NCBI GenBank assembly: GCA_043769275.1
Contig: JAYVJM010000004.1
Span: 1-15,754 of the forward strand
Source: JAYVJM01 sp043769275
Lineage (GTDB): Bacteria > Pseudomonadota > Gammaproteobacteria > Pseudomonadales > UBA7239
DNA: 15,754 bases
Reading direction: 5' to 3'
Shown here: in pieces, positions 14,245 to 15,754 of the stretch
Layout of the letters: the number at the start of each line of letters is the position of its first letter
How positions within the stretch are numbered: position 1 is the first letter of the stretch
Position numbers and translations under genes: made by a program
The notes under the pieces: model-generated
Told to the model about the DNA's origin: nothing
Databases searched by the model: none
Seen by the model: only the letters and a program-made list of their open reading frames with translations

Positions 14245-15329
14245 ATATACTCGCGCCGCACACGCAGAGAGAGCTGTGTGAGCAATTGATAGGGAATGGT
14301 ACCAGCCCAGTTCGCCACTTCTTTAACGCCGATGGTATCTCCCCACAACTCCACCCAGTCGCCAAGCTGCACCGCGGTCAAATCAAGCCATGTACAATCA
14401 AGCGCCAAACTGTCCATAGACACGCGCCCGATAATCGGCACACGCTGGCCGTTCACCGCAGCCTGGGCCTGTTTATCGCGTAATAACAGCGGATAACCGT
14501 CCGCATAACCAGCTGCGACGTAAACCACAACCGTGTCGCGTGTCGCACGCCACGTTTCGTTGTAGCCGACCGTCTCACAGCTTTCCACCGTTTTAATGCC
14601 GATAATTTTTGCCTGTAGTTTCATTGCCGGCTGTAAATCCATATGCTGTTGACTCCCGTCAACAGGGCTAACACCGTATAGCATAAGGCCAGGCCGCAGC
14701 CAGCCGACGCGCGCAGCAGGCCACATCAAAATGCCGCCGGAATTGGCAATGCTGTGATCCATCAACGAAAGCATCTGCGTATTTTGCTGGTAACAGGCGA
14801 TTTGCCGAGCGGTTTTATCATTATCTACCGCCTCCGAGCTGGCCAAATGTGTCATGCCAATAACCGCTTCACACCACGGCAGTTGCTGCACCGCATGAAA
14901 CGCCGCCACATAATTCGACGGAGTAAAGCCCAGTCGCCCCATACCACTGTCCAACTTCAGCCAGAGCGTCGTTTTGTGGCTGGCGCGATGGTGGTGGTTT
15001 GCAAGCAGCGCAAGATGCCGCACATCATGAATAACAATATCGAGCTGCGCATGAATAGCAGCCTCCAATTCTGCGTCATTACTCACGCCCATCAACAACA
15101 ACAAACGCCCAAAGTACCCAGCGCCTCGCAATTTTTGCGCTTCCGCAATACGCGCTACCGCCAAGCCATCAACACACTCGCCCAAAACCGGCAGCAAACC
15201 CACTGCGCCGTGTCCGTAAGCGTCCGCTTTCACCACAGCCATAATGCGGCACAGAGGGGCAAGATCACGCACAAGGCGGATATTATGGCGAATGGCGTGT
15301 GTGTTAATCGGGGCGCGGGTTTGATACAT
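14241..15329 (-). CDS. alr: Alanine racemase
   Basis: Alr is the cytoplasmic PLP enzyme interconverting L- and D-alanine, supplying D-Ala for peptidoglycan. The ATG at 15329 gives 362 residues with the family start (a short lead, then RHNIRLVRDLAP). The PLP lysine is Lys34 in AVVKADAYGHG. KLDSGMGRLGF, RVGWLRPGLMLYGVSP and the catalytic-tyrosine block TVGYNETW (Tyr256) follow, then GRVSMDSLALD. The frame is open upstream to 15410, but those 27 residues do not resemble the family. No strong ribosome binding site precedes 15329. It overlaps ccmA by four bases, an arrangement I do not know as common. An operon promoter should lie in 15330-15522, but no convincing hexamers were found there. Confidence 0.95.
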   Translation of the reverse strand: MYQTRAPINTHAIRHNIRLVRDLAPLCRIMAVVKADAYGHGAVGLLPVLGECVDGLAVARIAEAQKLRGAGYFGRLLLLMGVSNDAELEAAIHAQLDIVIHDVRHLALLANHHHRASHKTTLWLKLDSGMGRLGFTPSNYVAAFHAVQQLPWCEAVIGMTHLASSEAVDNDKTARQIACYQQNTQMLSLMDHSIANSGGILMWPAARVGWLRPGLMLYGVSPVDGSQQHMDLQPAMKLQAKIIGIKTVESCETVGYNETWRATRDTVVVYVAAGYADGYPLLLRDKQAQAAVNGQRVPIIGRVSMDSLALDCTWLDLTAVQLGDWVELWGDTIGVKEVANWAGTIPYQLLTQLSLRVRREYI

Positions 15330-15522
15330 AGCAATGAGAATAGTCGAGCGATTAGCAAAGCCGTTATGATAACGACAGCCCGCTACACTGGCGAACTTCA
15401 AGCCATTCATTCCGTGAATATTCCCCCCATATCTCGCTACGCAGGCCGCCCTTTATGCCGAAAAGGAGGGTGTCTTCACGGGCAAATCAACCGTATTGAT
15501 AAAGGCAGGGTACAAATCTCGC
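15330..15522. other. Upstream region of alr, no gene recognised
   Basis: This stretch lies between the alr start and a short plus-strand ORF. Open frames cross it on both strands, but all are low-similarity extensions of, or antisense to, alr. I looked for sigma70-type hexamers reading toward alr and found none I would defend. No terminator or tRNA is visible. Confidence 0.4.
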
Positions 15523-15663
15523 ATGACAGGTAAATTTTCCATAACGGCTGTTCGCCAGCGCGCAGCCAAATTCACCAAAGCGTTTAAAGGCGTGCCGCCT
15601 GAAAAGCAACGCGGTCAAGAAAAGCGATTTATGAATCCAAGCACTTTTGTTTTATGGAACTGA
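15523..15663 (+). pseudogene. Short ORF resembling the N terminus of a type IIG restriction/methylase-like protein
   Basis: A plus-strand frame of 46 codons reads MTGKFSITAVRQRAAKFTKA, then FKGVPPEKQRGQEKRF, and ends soon after. The pattern (an AxxF step, a basic/aromatic FKG, then EK..Q) is like the first residues of large single-chain DNA methyltransferase/endonuclease proteins, which then continue with an F-W/Y acidic block and FG. That continuation is lost here after RFMNPSTFVLWN. No clear ribosome binding site is present. It is most likely a decayed fragment, but at this length it could be chance. Confidence 0.3.
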
Positions 15664-15665
15664 TG

Positions 15666-15754
15666 TTACGCAGCCGCGCTAAATTGCTGAAGTTCTGCAT
15701 AGGCGGCTCGCGATGCGTTGATGAGTAATTTCCGACAAAGCGCGAAGGGATTGA
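15666..15754 (-). CDS. C-terminal end of an unrecognised gene (partial, runs off right edge)
   Basis: On the minus strand a frame enters from the right edge and reads NPFALCRKLLINASRAAYAE, then LQQFSAAA, ending TAA at 15668-15666. The amphipathic, Ala-rich composition looks like a real helical C terminus. Too little is visible for a family call, and dnaB, a common neighbour of alr, is not suggested. It ends 336 bases before the alr start, with the short plus-strand relic in between. Confidence 0.35.
   Translation of the reverse strand, partial: NPFALCRKLLINASRAAYAELQQFSAAA

Noticed and set aside
14754..15533. Long plus-strand open frame opposite alr
   Set aside because: Antisense to a well-conserved alr; the product is His/Arg/Gln rich with no recognisable domain and no good start context.

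Overview
The window comes from a Gammaproteobacterium of moderate GC content. The evidence is the tolQRAB-pal-cpoB core with queE and queC behind it, a system I (Ccm) cytochrome c maturation cluster, and a Pal whose peptidoglycan-binding loop (EGNTDDRGTREYN) resembles the Pseudomonas OprL type. A pseudomonad or cellvibrio relative is plausible, but I cannot fix the genus. Every intact gene lies on the minus strand, so transcription runs from right to left.

In order of transcription, the right edge (15330-15754) is gene-poor. It holds the last 28 codons of an unrecognised minus-strand gene and a short plus-strand ORF that looks like the decayed start of a type IIG restriction/methylase-like protein. 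Next comes a tightly packed run: alr, ccmA, ccmB, ccmC, ccmD, ccmE, an uncharacterised secreted protein with a tRNA_anti-like OB fold, ccmF, ccmG and an intact ybgC. Junctions are mostly 1-11 base overlaps or gaps under 20 bases, so this is probably one operon. It makes D-alanine for peptidoglycan and carries heme across the membrane for attachment to apocytochromes. No ccmH or ccmI is present where it would be expected after ccmG.

The 742 bases between ybgC and tolQ (6712-7453) are a graveyard. They contain a decayed second copy of the middle of ybgC on the minus strand, and two related decayed gene starts on the plus strand, one running into a Sel1-like repeat. The ancestral ybgC-tolQ linkage therefore seems to have been disturbed by duplication and decay.

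The Tol-Pal operon follows: tolQ, tolR, tolA, tolB and, after 258 bases, pal. TolQRA form the energised inner-membrane complex, TolB is periplasmic and Pal is the outer-membrane lipoprotein; together they drive outer-membrane constriction at division. A stem-loop terminator after pal separates it from cpoB-queE-queC. CpoB belongs functionally to Tol-Pal, while QueE and QueC make the queuosine precursor preQ0. The left edge (1-95) looks like the terminal inverted repeat and first codons of an IS3-family element.
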